The notes under the pieces were generated by a model, which searched no databases, was not told where the DNA came from, and saw only the letters and a program-made list of their open reading frames with translations. The translations under genes and the position numbers were made by a program. This document shows, piece by piece, positions 45,221-55,258 of a stretch of DNA of 64,000 nucleotides (position 1 is the first letter of the stretch; each line of letters starts with the position of its first letter). Source of the DNA: UBA10438 sp044238605 (lineage in GTDB: Bacteria; Bacteroidota; Ignavibacteria; Kapaibacteriales; Kapaibacteriaceae); assembly GCA_044238605.1 (NCBI GenBank), contig JBIICY010000007.1, forward strand, positions 62,001 to 126,000, in the 5' to 3' direction.

Positions 45221-46960
45221 ATGCGTCAATGTTCAGCATGGGTGCGGTACATCGTGCCTGCCGTAGTCCTCGCAATACTCTGTCAGCCCGCCTTTTCTCA
45301 AGGCGGTGCATCTGCTCTTGACATAGAGAAACTTAGCTCGTCATCAAAAGCGCTTAGCTCCAGCTCGGCGCTGTTAACGGCCGAACAGATTCCGACGGAT
45401 GATATCGTTGACCCCTCGATTTATCGGCTTGGACCCGGTGATGTGCTTGCATATCAGACCAACGGGATCGACTTTACAGAAAAGATGACCGTGGTGAGTC
45501 CTGAGAACACGGTGATGATCGATCGAATTGGTCTTGTGCCAGTGGGCCAGCTAACCCTTGCTCAGTTCCGTGATACCCTGAAGTCCGTCTTTAAACAGCG
45601 ATCGCAAACAGTAGAAGTTTATGTTACGCTGCGCCGAGCTCGCACCGTCTACGTTACATTGAGCGGCAACATGACATTCCCGGGTACGTATGCCGTCCCG
45701 GCTTCTATGCGCGTTTCAACCTTCGTAAACATCATGCGTCAGCCGTGGCTCCTCAGCCGCGATGGAGGACTGAGCGAACTTGCGCGTTCTACCAACGCCG
45801 CCACATCTGTACCGTCACGAACTCCTGAGTTTGCGCGTACGAATAGCCCCTTCCTAGGGCCCTATGCAATGCGCAATATCCTTGTTCGGCACCGCAAGGG
45901 CGTTTCCTATGTTGATATTCCAAAGTCTCGTGTTGACGGATTCTCGCATCTGGATCCTCACCTAAGAGAAGGTGATGAGGTTATTGTTCCTGTTGAAGTT
46001 CCTTCAGCACAAACGATTACGATTGCTGGAGCTGTTGTAAACCCTGTTACATTGGCATACAAGGCCGGCGATAAGCTTTCAGTTCTGTTAGCCGCGGCAG
46101 GGGGCTTTACCGACAGAGCAGATCGCGGCAGTGTTACGCTCGTGAACTCTGCAAACGGTCCATCAACCCCTGTGCGGGTCAATGACGACTTTTCCCTTGC
46201 TAGCGAAGATGTAGAGCTGGCACCGGGAGCAACGATGATCGTTGAAACAACAAGGCTCGATGGTAATCGAGACTTTGGAGTGGTGCAGGTCTACGGTGAA
46301 GTGGCTAACCCTGGAGCGTTCCCAATTGCATCAGGCATTACCAAAGTAGCCAGCGTTATCCAGCAGGCAGGTGGAACTACTGCAAAGGCTGCCCTTGGCC
46401 TGTCGTATGTCGTCCGTCCAGAGGTAGCTCCAGGAACCCAGCTGCAACTGCGTGATGAAGCCAACAAGACGTTCCAGTATTCTGATCTGAAGCTGGAAGA
46501 CACAACACGGTATCACTTTGACCAGAAGTACCGCATGCCGTATGTCTCGAGTGATCTTGCCAAGGCGCTCGCCGATACGATGTCGCTCGATAACATTGTG
46601 CTCAGAGGTGGCGACGTTATCGTCATTGCATCAACCCCAGACCGTGTCTATGTCTATGGACAGGTGCTGCGTCCGGGATACGTCCCGTACAGCTCCGGTA
46701 AGCGCCTGGAATGGTATGTAGAACGAGCAGGGGGCTATGCAACTGGAGCTGAAAAGGACAGGGCGCGCATCATTCGTGGACGCTCGAAAGTATGGGTTGA
46801 GGAAGACGACAACGTGGTTGTCGAACCTGGAGACGAGGTATACGTGCCGCGTCCAGCAGACGTACCAATCAACACAGAGATCCAAACCTACAGTGTAATC
46901 GCAAGCATTGCTGCCAGCGTAGGCTTGCTGGCCGCCACAGTGATCTCATTGTTCCGCTGA
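45221..46960 (+). CDS. Polysaccharide export protein, Wza-like SLBB
   Basis: 579 residues. Signal peptide (IVPAVVLAILCQPAFSQ), Poly_export domain (about 60-160; YRLGPGDVLAYQTNG), then several SLBB domains (QTITIAGAVVNPVTLAYKAGD; VVQVYGEVANPGAFPI; RVYVYGQVLRPGYVPY) and a C-terminal membrane segment (SIAASVGLLAATVISLF). Outer-membrane/periplasmic conduit for capsule or exopolysaccharide. No lipobox Cys, unlike E. coli Wza. No Wzc-type kinase is in the window. Confidence 0.89.
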   Translation: MRQCSAWVRYIVPAVVLAILCQPAFSQGGASALDIEKLSSSSKALSSSSALLTAEQIPTDDIVDPSIYRLGPGDVLAYQTNGIDFTEKMTVVSPENTVMIDRIGLVPVGQLTLAQFRDTLKSVFKQRSQTVEVYVTLRRARTVYVTLSGNMTFPGTYAVPASMRVSTFVNIMRQPWLLSRDGGLSELARSTNAATSVPSRTPEFARTNSPFLGPYAMRNILVRHRKGVSYVDIPKSRVDGFSHLDPHLREGDEVIVPVEVPSAQTITIAGAVVNPVTLAYKAGDKLSVLLAAAGGFTDRADRGSVTLVNSANGPSTPVRVNDDFSLASEDVELAPGATMIVETTRLDGNRDFGVVQVYGEVANPGAFPIASGITKVASVIQQAGGTTAKAALGLSYVVRPEVAPGTQLQLRDEANKTFQYSDLKLEDTTRYHFDQKYRMPYVSSDLAKALADTMSLDNIVLRGGDVIVIASTPDRVYVYGQVLRPGYVPYSSGKRLEWYVERAGGYATGAEKDRARIIRGRSKVWVEEDDNVVVEPGDEVYVPRPADVPINTEIQTYSVIASIAASVGLLAATVISLFR

Positions 46961-46982
46961 TCTCAGCCGGCGTAGTACCTGC

Positions 46983-48446
46983 GTGAGCATATCAGCATCA
47001 TCTCAGCCGTCAGCGGCGTTCAAAATCTTTTCCAGCAGCTTGTGGGTCATGGGCTCGCAGGCTGCTGCACTTTTGCTGGTGTTCTTTGCACAGCGCATTA
47101 TCCTTACTGCACTGTCTCCAGCAGAGAATGGAACGCTCTTTCTTGAGCGCAGGCTTACAGAGCTGTTTGTTGGTCTGCTTGCTGATTTCGGCATGAATGG
47201 AGTTGTACTGCGAAGAGCAGCTCAGCATCCGGACAAGCGCATCGAAATCGTTTCTTCGGCAGCGTGGCTGCGAATCGGGCTGTGGGCGCTTACAACCTTG
47301 GGGGTTGGGGCATATGTTGTTGTTAGCAATGGTCCGCTGAGCGACGTACTCATGTGGTCGGCATTTTTGTTGATAGCATCCCGTACAACACTCCTTCGCT
47401 ACACACTCGAGATTCAGCACCGAGCTGCATCGAAGTTTATCATGCCGAGCCTTGTTGCATTTGCCGATGCCGTGCTATTCTTCGGGCTTATATGGCTGTT
47501 CCGCGATCAGTGCTCGCCGTCTGCCGTGATCGCGATCTTCCTTGTAAGTGCGGTGCCGGGATTTCTGGCCATTGCCCTGGTGAATGGGGCAGCTGCGCTT
47601 CATCCTGGCCGGGCTTCTTTACAGGAGATAAAGACGATTATTACTGAGTCGCTGCCTATGCTCGCATACATACTGATATGGGGCTTTCAGGATAAGATTG
47701 ATGCCGCCATTCTTGAGCACTATGCAAGCCGCGCTGACGTTGGAGTTCTCGGGGCGGCATATACATCTCTTGGGCCAGTGATCTCACTCTTACCGCAGAC
47801 TCTTGCGTTGGTGGCCTTGCCCGAGATCTCCAGACTTATGTCTACTGATCCTTCGAAGGCCGTGGGCCTTGCTTCCGGACTGCTTCGATTTACGCTGTTG
47901 TGCACGATACTGCTCACAGTAATCGCCATTGCTTTGATACCAGAGTTTATCCAATACGTTACTGGTGGGCGCTACAGCAACAGCATAGAGGTGTTTACGC
48001 TGTTTGTCTGGACGGCCCCCTGCATTGGTGTCCTTGTGTTGATACAGGAATCGCTGGTTGCCATGGGACGTCAGCGCGACACGTTGTGGATCGCATGCAC
48101 GATGCTCGTGGGCACTGTGCTCGGCGGTGTTCTGCTCGTGCCGGGCTATCATGCCCTGGGGTCGGTTGCCGCTAAAGTTGCCGCTTCAGTGGCCGGTGCG
48201 ATTGCGGCCCTGATCGTTTTGCGTAGAGCCTCTGAAAACATGCTTGAAGGTGGACTCATTCTCCGTAGTGTTGTATTCACCGTTGGGACAGTACTCGTGA
48301 GCTACGGCATGCGTGTGCTGTCCGTTCCGTCTGCCGCTTACCTCGTAGTTATGGCCGCTGCAGTTGCGGGCATGGCCATCGTGCTTCGCATTGTGCAGGT
48401 GCATGAGCTTCGAAGTCTCTGGTATCAGCTGCGGGGCAGCCGGTAA
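46983..48446 (+). CDS. Oligosaccharide flippase (Wzx/MOP family)
   Basis: 487 residues with about 12-14 hydrophobic segments from residue 15 to the end (QAAALLLVFFAQRIIL; YILIWGFQDKIDAAILEHYAS; IGVLVLIQESLVAMG). The distribution and the polar motif around FQDKID fit polysaccharide flippases that move undecaprenyl-linked units to the periplasm. GTG start 22 nt after the SLBB gene. No Wzy polymerase gene is evident in the window, so polymerisation may be encoded elsewhere. Confidence 0.85.
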   Translation: MSISASSQPSAAFKIFSSSLWVMGSQAAALLLVFFAQRIILTALSPAENGTLFLERRLTELFVGLLADFGMNGVVLRRAAQHPDKRIEIVSSAAWLRIGLWALTTLGVGAYVVVSNGPLSDVLMWSAFLLIASRTTLLRYTLEIQHRAASKFIMPSLVAFADAVLFFGLIWLFRDQCSPSAVIAIFLVSAVPGFLAIALVNGAAALHPGRASLQEIKTIITESLPMLAYILIWGFQDKIDAAILEHYASRADVGVLGAAYTSLGPVISLLPQTLALVALPEISRLMSTDPSKAVGLASGLLRFTLLCTILLTVIAIALIPEFIQYVTGGRYSNSIEVFTLFVWTAPCIGVLVLIQESLVAMGRQRDTLWIACTMLVGTVLGGVLLVPGYHALGSVAAKVAASVAGAIAALIVLRRASENMLEGGLILRSVVFTVGTVLVSYGMRVLSVPSAAYLVVMAAAVAGMAIVLRIVQVHELRSLWYQLRGSR

Positions 48447-48460
48447 TCCGATCCGATACA

Positions 48461-49882
48461 ATGAACACAACGTCTACCATATCAACAGCGCCATCCGTCG
48501 GTCCATCACCATTTCTGCGACCGCAGCAGCTGCAGTTTACTGCAGACTTTGTCGCGTTGATGGTGAGCTTTAGCGTCTATCAATCAGTTCGTGTTGTTAC
48601 GGATCCGCCTTTCCCGTTCGAATGGTATATCACGGTTGCGCTTATCACATGGGGCTATTGGGCACTTGTATTCTGGATGGGCGGACTCTACCGTGATTTC
48701 TATGTACGGTCGCCATTTGATGAGATCTCGCTCGTGTTCCGACAGACATTGCTGGGGTCGGCAATCATGTTCTTCAGCATTTCGATGAGCGGTTCCCGTT
48801 CAGTACGCACCATGTTCGTGATCTACTGGATAGCCACGTTCGTGCTTGCGGTTATTGGACGCTTTGTAGCGCGACGGCTCCAGGTATGGATGCGCACACG
48901 CCGCATCGTGCAAATCCCAACGCTCGTTGTCGGTACTGCTTCCCGGGTATCCCAAATGCTCAAGGACATCTCCAATGCACCGGCATGGGGATATTCGGCT
49001 GCGGGAGTACTTGTGATAGATCATCACACTCCAGAGCATGGTGTTGAGAATCTGGCCACACTGCGGGATGTGCATGAAGTTCCGGCATTTCTAGAAACAG
49101 CGCGTGTGCGCGAAGTCATCGTTACGGTAGACCATTCAGATCACGAACTTCTGATGAACATCGTTGCCATGGCAACAGACAGGGGAGCATCAGTAAAGAT
49201 CGAGCCCGATCTCTACGATATCTTCTCGGGTCAGGCCAGAACCATGCAGATCTACGGCTCGCCCCTTATCGAAGTGCGCACCCAGCTCATGCAACCATGG
49301 GAAGAGGTGGCTAAGCGGCTTACGGACATCCTGATTTCTATTGTAGGACTAGGTATTGGACTGCCGATCTGGCTCTTGGTTGCCGCAGCTGTAAAGGTAA
49401 GCTCTGCGGGCCCGATGTTCTTTGTTCAAGATCGGGTAGGGAAGAATGGCAGAGTGTTCCGCATGGCAAAGTTTCGTTCGATGTTCGTCGATGATCGTCG
49501 GGGACCTACCTGGACAGATTCTAACGATCCACGTGTGACGCCCGTAGGTAGGTTCATACGAAAGACGCACCTGGACGAGATACCCCAGCTTTGGAACGTC
49601 CTCAAGGGCGAAATGTCCTTAGTAGGCCCACGGCCCGAGCAGCCGTTTTATGTAGAAAAGTTTACCGCCATGGTGCCATATTACAAGCACCGCCATATCG
49701 TGCGTCCGGGTGTTACGGGCTGGTGGCAGGTCAAGGCGAAATCGAATCCGGAATCACTTGAAGAGATCCAGCAACGTCTGCGGTACGACTTTTTCTACAT
49801 CGAAAACATGTCGTTCAAGTTGGATCTGGAGATCATGGTCAGAACCGTTATTGTGATGCTGAAAGGACATGGCCGAGCGTGA
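48461..49882 (+). CDS. Initiating polyprenyl-phosphate sugar-phosphotransferase (WcaJ/WbaP type)
   Basis: 473 residues. Four N-terminal membrane segments, a CoA-binding-like Rossmann region (about 145-265), a fifth membrane helix (about 285-315), then the complete bacterial sugar-transferase core: FVQDRVGKNGRVFRMAKFRS, THLDEIPQLWNVLKGEMS, LVGPRPEQPF and VRPGVTGWWQVKAKS. It attaches the first sugar phosphate to undecaprenyl phosphate. The stop overlaps the next start by 4 nt (GTGA). Confidence 0.92.
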   Translation: MNTTSTISTAPSVGPSPFLRPQQLQFTADFVALMVSFSVYQSVRVVTDPPFPFEWYITVALITWGYWALVFWMGGLYRDFYVRSPFDEISLVFRQTLLGSAIMFFSISMSGSRSVRTMFVIYWIATFVLAVIGRFVARRLQVWMRTRRIVQIPTLVVGTASRVSQMLKDISNAPAWGYSAAGVLVIDHHTPEHGVENLATLRDVHEVPAFLETARVREVIVTVDHSDHELLMNIVAMATDRGASVKIEPDLYDIFSGQARTMQIYGSPLIEVRTQLMQPWEEVAKRLTDILISIVGLGIGLPIWLLVAAAVKVSSAGPMFFVQDRVGKNGRVFRMAKFRSMFVDDRRGPTWTDSNDPRVTPVGRFIRKTHLDEIPQLWNVLKGEMSLVGPRPEQPFYVEKFTAMVPYYKHRHIVRPGVTGWWQVKAKSNPESLEEIQQRLRYDFFYIENMSFKLDLEIMVRTVIVMLKGHGRA

Positions 49883-50598
49883 AAACAATCGTCTGCATAC
49901 CCACGTATAACGAACGCGAGAACATCACGCGCATGATTGACGCTGTGCATGAAGTGCTGTCACACGCCCATCTGTTGATCATCGACGATGGTTCGCCCGA
50001 TGGGACAGCAGCCCTGGTCCGCGAACGAATGAACTCGGACGACAGAGTACATCTGATAGAGCGATCTGGGAAGCTGGGATTAGGCACTGCATACTGCGCT
50101 GGGTTTCAGTATGCTATAGCCCATGGATATGAGATCGTAATGCAGATGGATTGTGATTTCTCGCATGACCCGAAAGACCTAGCGCGGCTCTGGGAGTCTA
50201 TTCAAGAGCATGATGTCGTAATCGGATCACGCTACATACAAGGCGTAAATGTGATCAACTGGCCGATGAGCAGGCTGCTCTTGAGCTGGTTTGCCAATCT
50301 CTATACGCGTGTCATTACCAGTATGCCTATCGCCGATGCGACTGGTGGTTTTAAGTGTTTCCGCGTCCACGTGCTTAAAGGTATCGATCTGAAGAAGATC
50401 AAATCAAACGGCTATGCATTCCAGATAGAGATGAATTACAAGGCCTGGCGAAATGGGGCTCGCATGGTAGAGATTCCAATCATCTTTATGGACCGCGTCA
50501 GTGGCGTATCGAAGATGAGTAAGAACATTGTCTACGAAGCCGCGTTTCTTGTTTGGAAGTTAAAACTCGGTACGATCTTCTCATTCGGTAAGCGATGA
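49879..50598 (+). CDS. Polyprenol monophosphomannose synthase-like GT2
   Basis: 239 residues. GT2 of the DPM1 type: CIPTYNERENITRMIDA, LIIDDGSPDGTAALV, the DXD-type MQMDCDFSHDPKDL, VIGSRYIQGVNVINW and ADATGGFKCFR. There is no C-terminal membrane domain. It likely transfers a sugar to polyprenyl phosphate. GTG start overlapping the previous gene by 4 nt and ATGA overlap with the next, so this is tightly coupled. Confidence 0.9.
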   Translation: MKTIVCIPTYNERENITRMIDAVHEVLSHAHLLIIDDGSPDGTAALVRERMNSDDRVHLIERSGKLGLGTAYCAGFQYAIAHGYEIVMQMDCDFSHDPKDLARLWESIQEHDVVIGSRYIQGVNVINWPMSRLLLSWFANLYTRVITSMPIADATGGFKCFRVHVLKGIDLKKIKSNGYAFQIEMNYKAWRNGARMVEIPIIFMDRVSGVSKMSKNIVYEAAFLVWKLKLGTIFSFGKR

Positions 50599-52529
50599 TC
50601 GATGTAAGCATCATCATCGTCAACTACAATGTGAAGGACTATCTCCTTCAGTGTCTGCGCTCACTTGAACAGCTGGATGCATCTATCAGCAGGGAAGTGA
50701 TCGTTGTAGACAACCACTCGTCAGATGGCTCGGTGCACGACCTCCAGCAGCAGTTTCCGTGGGTTGTGTGGATAGCACTCGATGAGAATATCGGATATGG
50801 CAGAGCCAATAACATTGGACTTGAGCGTGCCAGTGGACGCTACACGTTGTTTCTTAATCCTGATACAATTGTTGGCAGAGATGTGCTGCAGACAATGACG
50901 TCGTATCTCGATGCGCATCAAGAGGTTGGTCTTGCTGGATGTAAGGTGCTTAATCCAGATGGATCGTTTCAGCTGGCCTGCAGACGTGGACTGCCAACAC
51001 CCTGGGCGTCGTTTTGTAAGCTATTCGGGCTGCAGTCGATCTTTCCGAATTCACGTTTGTTTGCCGGCTATAATCTGACGTACCTGCCGATAGATCAGAC
51101 CTATCCTGTTGATGCCCTGATCGGTGCCTTTATGATGGGCCCAACCAGTCTGATGCAGTCTTTAGGGGGATTTGATCCCGCGTTCTTTATGTACGGCGAA
51201 GACATCGATCTGTGTTATCGAGTTAAGCTAGCAGGTCGAAGTGTGATGTACGTGCATTCTACGAGCATCATCCACTACAAGGGTGAGAGTACAAAGCGAA
51301 GCTCTATCAATGAGGTCCGTGTCTTCTACGAGGCCATGGAAATCTTTGCACGAAAGCACTTCGGCGGATCACGCATATTCCTCTCGTTCCTGCGTCTCGG
51401 CATTGCCGCCCGCAGTGTAATGGCGCGCATGTTGCGCAAGAAGCGCGAACTGGCGATATGGTGCGCAGACATGATAGCCATCAATGCGGTGTTGCTGTTT
51501 GCTACATCTGTGCGGTTTCAGAGCCCGTTCGGTTTTCCAGATTATGCCTATCCGATCGTCCCGATAGCGCTTACACTGATCTCAACACTGGCACTGATTT
51601 CCGTTGGAGAGTACGTCGAATACCGTCCAACTGTGCGACGCAGCGCTGTTGGACTGCTTGTGACGTTCTTCATGTTGTCGTCACTGACGTATTTCTTCAA
51701 AGATTTTGGATTTAGCCGTGGTGTGCTGCTAATGACCATTGGCTTCAGCGTGGTCTTGTTTGCAGTTATCCGAGGCATTGCGTCGATAACAGACAGGGCA
51801 TCGACGGCGCGGCGGCGCACGGTACTGCTTGTAGGTATCAACGAGAATACATCAAGAATCATCGAGGAATTGGAAAAGGCAGAGCGTCGCAATACTGAGA
51901 TCGCAGGTGTTGTTGCCGCATCTTCGTTTTCCGACCGGGCATTTGCAGGATACCCAATTCTCGGCGACGCCAGCTACCTCGCGAGAATTCTCGACGTCAC
52001 GGGCGCGCAGGAAGTAATCCTTACCGATCAAAGCATGCCCCATGAAAAGGCGATGGAGCTCATGATTGCATGTTCATCGCAGCGGGCTAGGTTTCATCTT
52101 GCTACGGACTACGACGACATTGTTACGGCGCGAATCATTAATGATGTGGCAGGTGAAGAACCATCAGTATCAGTTCCGCCCCTTCTGAGATTTCGAAATC
52201 GCATGGCCAAACGGCTTGTGGACGTTGTCGTATCGATCCTTGTTTTGACGCTGGGCATGCCGGTTCTAATTTTGCACCGGAAATCTCGGCTCCATGCGCA
52301 ATGGTGGAAGGTGCTTGTTGGCACAGCCAGCGTGGTGGGACTTTTTCCAGACGGTGTTGAGAGAACTTCGGGCAAGCCCGGGATTACGGGGCTTGTTCAG
52401 GTGTCGAAGAACACCAGTCTCTCAGCGCCGGCTATCGAACAACTCAACGATTACTACGTGCGGGACTATTCACTGGCACTGGACGTAGAGATCATCCTTA
52501 AGCAACTAATCAGACGCAATCGTGGCTAG
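50595..52529 (+). CDS. Fusion: GT2 glycosyltransferase, membrane-Rossmann region and degenerate sugar transferase
   Basis: 644 residues. Residues 1-250 are a rhamnosyltransferase-like GT2 (SIIIVNYNVKDYLLQCL, FLNPDTIVG, FMYGEDIDLCYRVKLAG). Residues about 285-400 hold four membrane segments, about 405-520 a CoA-binding-like Rossmann fold (RTVLLVGINENTSRIIEELE), and about 535-644 the outline of a bacterial sugar transferase (KRLVDVVVSILVLTLGMPVL; KPGITGLVQVSKN; NDYYVRDYSLALDVEIIL). The catalytic KFRSM, DE-PQ and GPRP blocks are missing. The C-terminal half probably anchors or recruits rather than catalyses. Confidence 0.85.
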   Translation: MIDVSIIIVNYNVKDYLLQCLRSLEQLDASISREVIVVDNHSSDGSVHDLQQQFPWVVWIALDENIGYGRANNIGLERASGRYTLFLNPDTIVGRDVLQTMTSYLDAHQEVGLAGCKVLNPDGSFQLACRRGLPTPWASFCKLFGLQSIFPNSRLFAGYNLTYLPIDQTYPVDALIGAFMMGPTSLMQSLGGFDPAFFMYGEDIDLCYRVKLAGRSVMYVHSTSIIHYKGESTKRSSINEVRVFYEAMEIFARKHFGGSRIFLSFLRLGIAARSVMARMLRKKRELAIWCADMIAINAVLLFATSVRFQSPFGFPDYAYPIVPIALTLISTLALISVGEYVEYRPTVRRSAVGLLVTFFMLSSLTYFFKDFGFSRGVLLMTIGFSVVLFAVIRGIASITDRASTARRRTVLLVGINENTSRIIEELEKAERRNTEIAGVVAASSFSDRAFAGYPILGDASYLARILDVTGAQEVILTDQSMPHEKAMELMIACSSQRARFHLATDYDDIVTARIINDVAGEEPSVSVPPLLRFRNRMAKRLVDVVVSILVLTLGMPVLILHRKSRLHAQWWKVLVGTASVVGLFPDGVERTSGKPGITGLVQVSKNTSLSAPAIEQLNDYYVRDYSLALDVEIILKQLIRRNRG

Positions 52530-53478
52530 TACTACCGTTCTCGAATTCGAAAAACCGATCGCTGAGCTCGAAAAGAAGATCGAAGAGATGAAGGCGCTCA
52601 CAGATACGCTGGATATTCAACCGCAGATTGATGAGCTCGAACAGCAGGTCGAAGGTCTTCGTGCAGAAATCTACAGAGACCTTACCCGCTGGCAGCGTGT
52701 ACAGATTGCCAGACATCCAGACCGTCCGTATACGTTGGACTATATCCAGCACTGCTTTGAGGACTTTGTAGAGCTGCACGGAGACCGGACCTATCGTGAT
52801 GATCCAGCAATTGTCGGTGGCATTGCGAAGTTGGGATCTACCCACGTTATGGTGATTGGTCATCAGAAGGGGCGTGATACAAAGTCTAATGTTCACCGCA
52901 ACTTTGGCATGCCCAATCCAGAGGGATACCGAAAGGCATTCCGATTGTTCCAGATGGCAGAGAAGTTTGCCATGCCGGTTGTGTGCTTCTTGGATACACC
53001 TGGTGCCTTCCCAGGTCTTGAAGCTGAAGAACGCGGTCAGGCAGAGGCCATTGCAAAGAACCTTCTCTTGATGTCCCAGCTTAAGACGCCAATTGTGATC
53101 GTGATCATTGGTGAAGGGGCTTCTGGCGGCGCACTCGGAATTGGTATCGGAGATCGCATCCTGATGCTCGAGAATGCATGGTACTCAGTTATCGCTCCCG
53201 AATCCTGCTCTTCGATTCTGTGGAGAAGCTGGGACTACAAAGAACAGGCGGCAGAAGCTCTGCGGCTTGGTGCAAAAGACCTAGTCCAGGTTGGTATTGT
53301 AGACCGCATTCTTGATGAGCCTACAGGCGGGGCACACCGTAATCCAGAAGTGATGTTCTCTACGATGACATCGGTGCTTATCGAGGAGTTTTCACAGCTG
53401 GCAACCATCCCAGCAAAGAATCTCGTTCAGCAGCGGCGCGAAAAGTTCTACGCCATGGGCGTCTGGACAGACAAGTAA
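52522..53478 (+). CDS. accA: Acetyl-CoA carboxylase carboxyltransferase subunit alpha
   Basis: 318 residues. Forms malonyl-CoA with AccD. Seen: N-terminal coiled helix (EFEKPIAELEKKIEEMKAL), RPYTLDYIQHCFEDFVELHG, NFGMPNPEGYRKAFRLFQMA, CFLDTPGAFPGLEAEERGQ, GEGASGGALGIGIGDRI and APESCSSILWR. Complete. GTG start overlapping the preceding glycosyltransferase by 8 nt, so it is coupled to the polysaccharide cluster. No accD nearby. Confidence 0.96.
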   Translation: MASTTVLEFEKPIAELEKKIEEMKALTDTLDIQPQIDELEQQVEGLRAEIYRDLTRWQRVQIARHPDRPYTLDYIQHCFEDFVELHGDRTYRDDPAIVGGIAKLGSTHVMVIGHQKGRDTKSNVHRNFGMPNPEGYRKAFRLFQMAEKFAMPVVCFLDTPGAFPGLEAEERGQAEAIAKNLLLMSQLKTPIVIVIIGEGASGGALGIGIGDRILMLENAWYSVIAPESCSSILWRSWDYKEQAAEALRLGAKDLVQVGIVDRILDEPTGGAHRNPEVMFSTMTSVLIEEFSQLATIPAKNLVQQRREKFYAMGVWTDK

Positions 53479-53491
53479 CTCGTCCTTCCGG

Positions 53492-55255
53492 TTACCCGTT
53501 TGCGAACTGCAGCGCATGCAGCTTTGCGTACAGGCCTTGTGCTGACAGTAGCTCGGCATGGGTGCCTGATTCGGCTACTTCGCCTTTATGCAGCACAAGG
53601 ATTCTGTCGGCTCGTTGAATCGTTGACAATCGGTGGGCGATAACAATCGAGGTACGTCCCTGTAGCATCGTTGAGATCGACGCTTCAATAAGCTGTTCAG
53701 ATTCTGTGTCAATGCTCGATGTTGCTTCGTCTAGGATCAGGATGTCTGGATCTTGCGCTAGCGCCCTGCAGAACGAAATCAGCTGTTTTTGACCAACACT
53801 AAGTACGGCGCCTCGTTCACGAACGTTGGTGTCGTATCCATGAGGCAGCTTCGAGATAAATGCGTCTGCGCCAAGCTGTCGCGCGATCTTTTGCACATCT
53901 TCGCGTCGTATATCTGGGCGTCCTAATGAGATGTTCTCTTCCACTGATCGCGAAAAGAGAAACACGTCCTGAAGAACCACTGCGATGCGCCTACGAAGAT
54001 CCTCTTGCTTTACAGACCGGATTGACGTGCCGTCAACGAGTATGTCTCCTGCCTGATACTCATAAAACCTGCACAGTAGGTTGATGATCGAGCTCTTGCC
54101 GGCGCCCGTTGCGCCAACGATTGCAAGAGTCTCACCCTTTCGCACACTGAATGACACATCCTTCAGGATCTGCGTAGTGCCATCGTATGAGAAATCAACG
54201 TGAGAAAACTCGATGCCAGACTGCAGGCTGTCGAAGCGCTTAGCGTCGGGGGCATCATCGATGGTGAGCTTGGTGTCCAGCATAGAAAAAATGCGCTCTG
54301 AGGCCACCACGCTGGACTGAAGCGTATTGTATTTCTCGGTGAGGTCGCGCACGGGACGGAAGAACATTTCGGTGAACTGTGCAAAGGCAATCAACATACC
54401 AACGGTCATTTCACCAGTGCCAATATGCCTTGCTGCATACCAGACGATGATGGCAAGTGCAACGGAAGACAAAAACTCAACCACAGGGAAGAAGGTTGCG
54501 TAATACATGATCGACGTATCCTGCAACTCTCTGTGGGTCTTGTTGATCTCCCGGAATTGCGCTTCCATTCGGGACTCTTGCCGAAACAGCTGCACCACGG
54601 CCATACCTGTGATAAACTCATTGATGAACGAGTTCATCCGAGCAACCTGCTGTCGGATCTTGCTATAGACAACCCGCACCTTTGCTCGAAAGATAAACGA
54701 CGCTGTAAGCAGAAATGGAAGTATGATGATCGTAAGGAGGGTGAGATCAGATGACGTATTCCACATGAACGTCAGAATCCAAAGGATCACCATGATGTCG
54801 GAGATCATCAGCACTACGCCAGCGGAAAAAAGCTCGTTGAGAACCTCTACGTCGCTCGTTACACGCGTTACGATGCGTCCTACCGGAGTGGTGTCGTAGA
54901 ACCGCAGTGCCAGTGCCTGCACATGTTTGAACAGGGTGTTGCGTATATCGAGCAGCACGCGCTGGCCTATCCAGGTCATCAGCAGGGAGAGTGCGTATTG
55001 TGTAGCCCCCTGCACGATAACCAGACCGAAAATGATCGCAATGAAGATGAACAGGCCGTTGAGATCGCCCTTTGCAATGTGATCGTCAACTGCAATGCGC
55101 GTGATGAAGGGGCGCAGCGGCCCCAGGGCCGATGAGGCAAGCGTCAGAAGAACGCCGCCGATCAGGTGCAGTTTGTATGGTTTGAGAAACTGCAGTAATC
55201 GTCGAAGGAGCCGGTAGTCGACTCGTTTAGCATTCGTCTCTTGTTCTTGGGCCAT
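53492..55255 (-). CDS. ABC exporter, fused permease-ATPase (MsbA-like)
   Basis: 587 residues. Six membrane segments (about 30-320), then an ATPase with Walker A VGATGAGKSSI, a Q-loop, signature LSVGQKQLISFCRALAQDP, Walker B ILILDEATSSID and the H-loop IVIAHRLST. Homodimeric exporter half; homologues carry lipids (MsbA) or drugs, and the cargo here is unknown. ATG 55255 is chosen over TTG 55261 and lies 3 nt after a TAATTTTG box. It converges on accA with 13 nt between. Confidence 0.92.
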   Translation of the reverse strand: MAQEQETNAKRVDYRLLRRLLQFLKPYKLHLIGGVLLTLASSALGPLRPFITRIAVDDHIAKGDLNGLFIFIAIIFGLVIVQGATQYALSLLMTWIGQRVLLDIRNTLFKHVQALALRFYDTTPVGRIVTRVTSDVEVLNELFSAGVVLMISDIMVILWILTFMWNTSSDLTLLTIIILPFLLTASFIFRAKVRVVYSKIRQQVARMNSFINEFITGMAVVQLFRQESRMEAQFREINKTHRELQDTSIMYYATFFPVVEFLSSVALAIIVWYAARHIGTGEMTVGMLIAFAQFTEMFFRPVRDLTEKYNTLQSSVVASERIFSMLDTKLTIDDAPDAKRFDSLQSGIEFSHVDFSYDGTTQILKDVSFSVRKGETLAIVGATGAGKSSIINLLCRFYEYQAGDILVDGTSIRSVKQEDLRRRIAVVLQDVFLFSRSVEENISLGRPDIRREDVQKIARQLGADAFISKLPHGYDTNVRERGAVLSVGQKQLISFCRALAQDPDILILDEATSSIDTESEQLIEASISTMLQGRTSIVIAHRLSTIQRADRILVLHKGEVAESGTHAELLSAQGLYAKLHALQFANG

Positions 55256-55258
55256 GGA

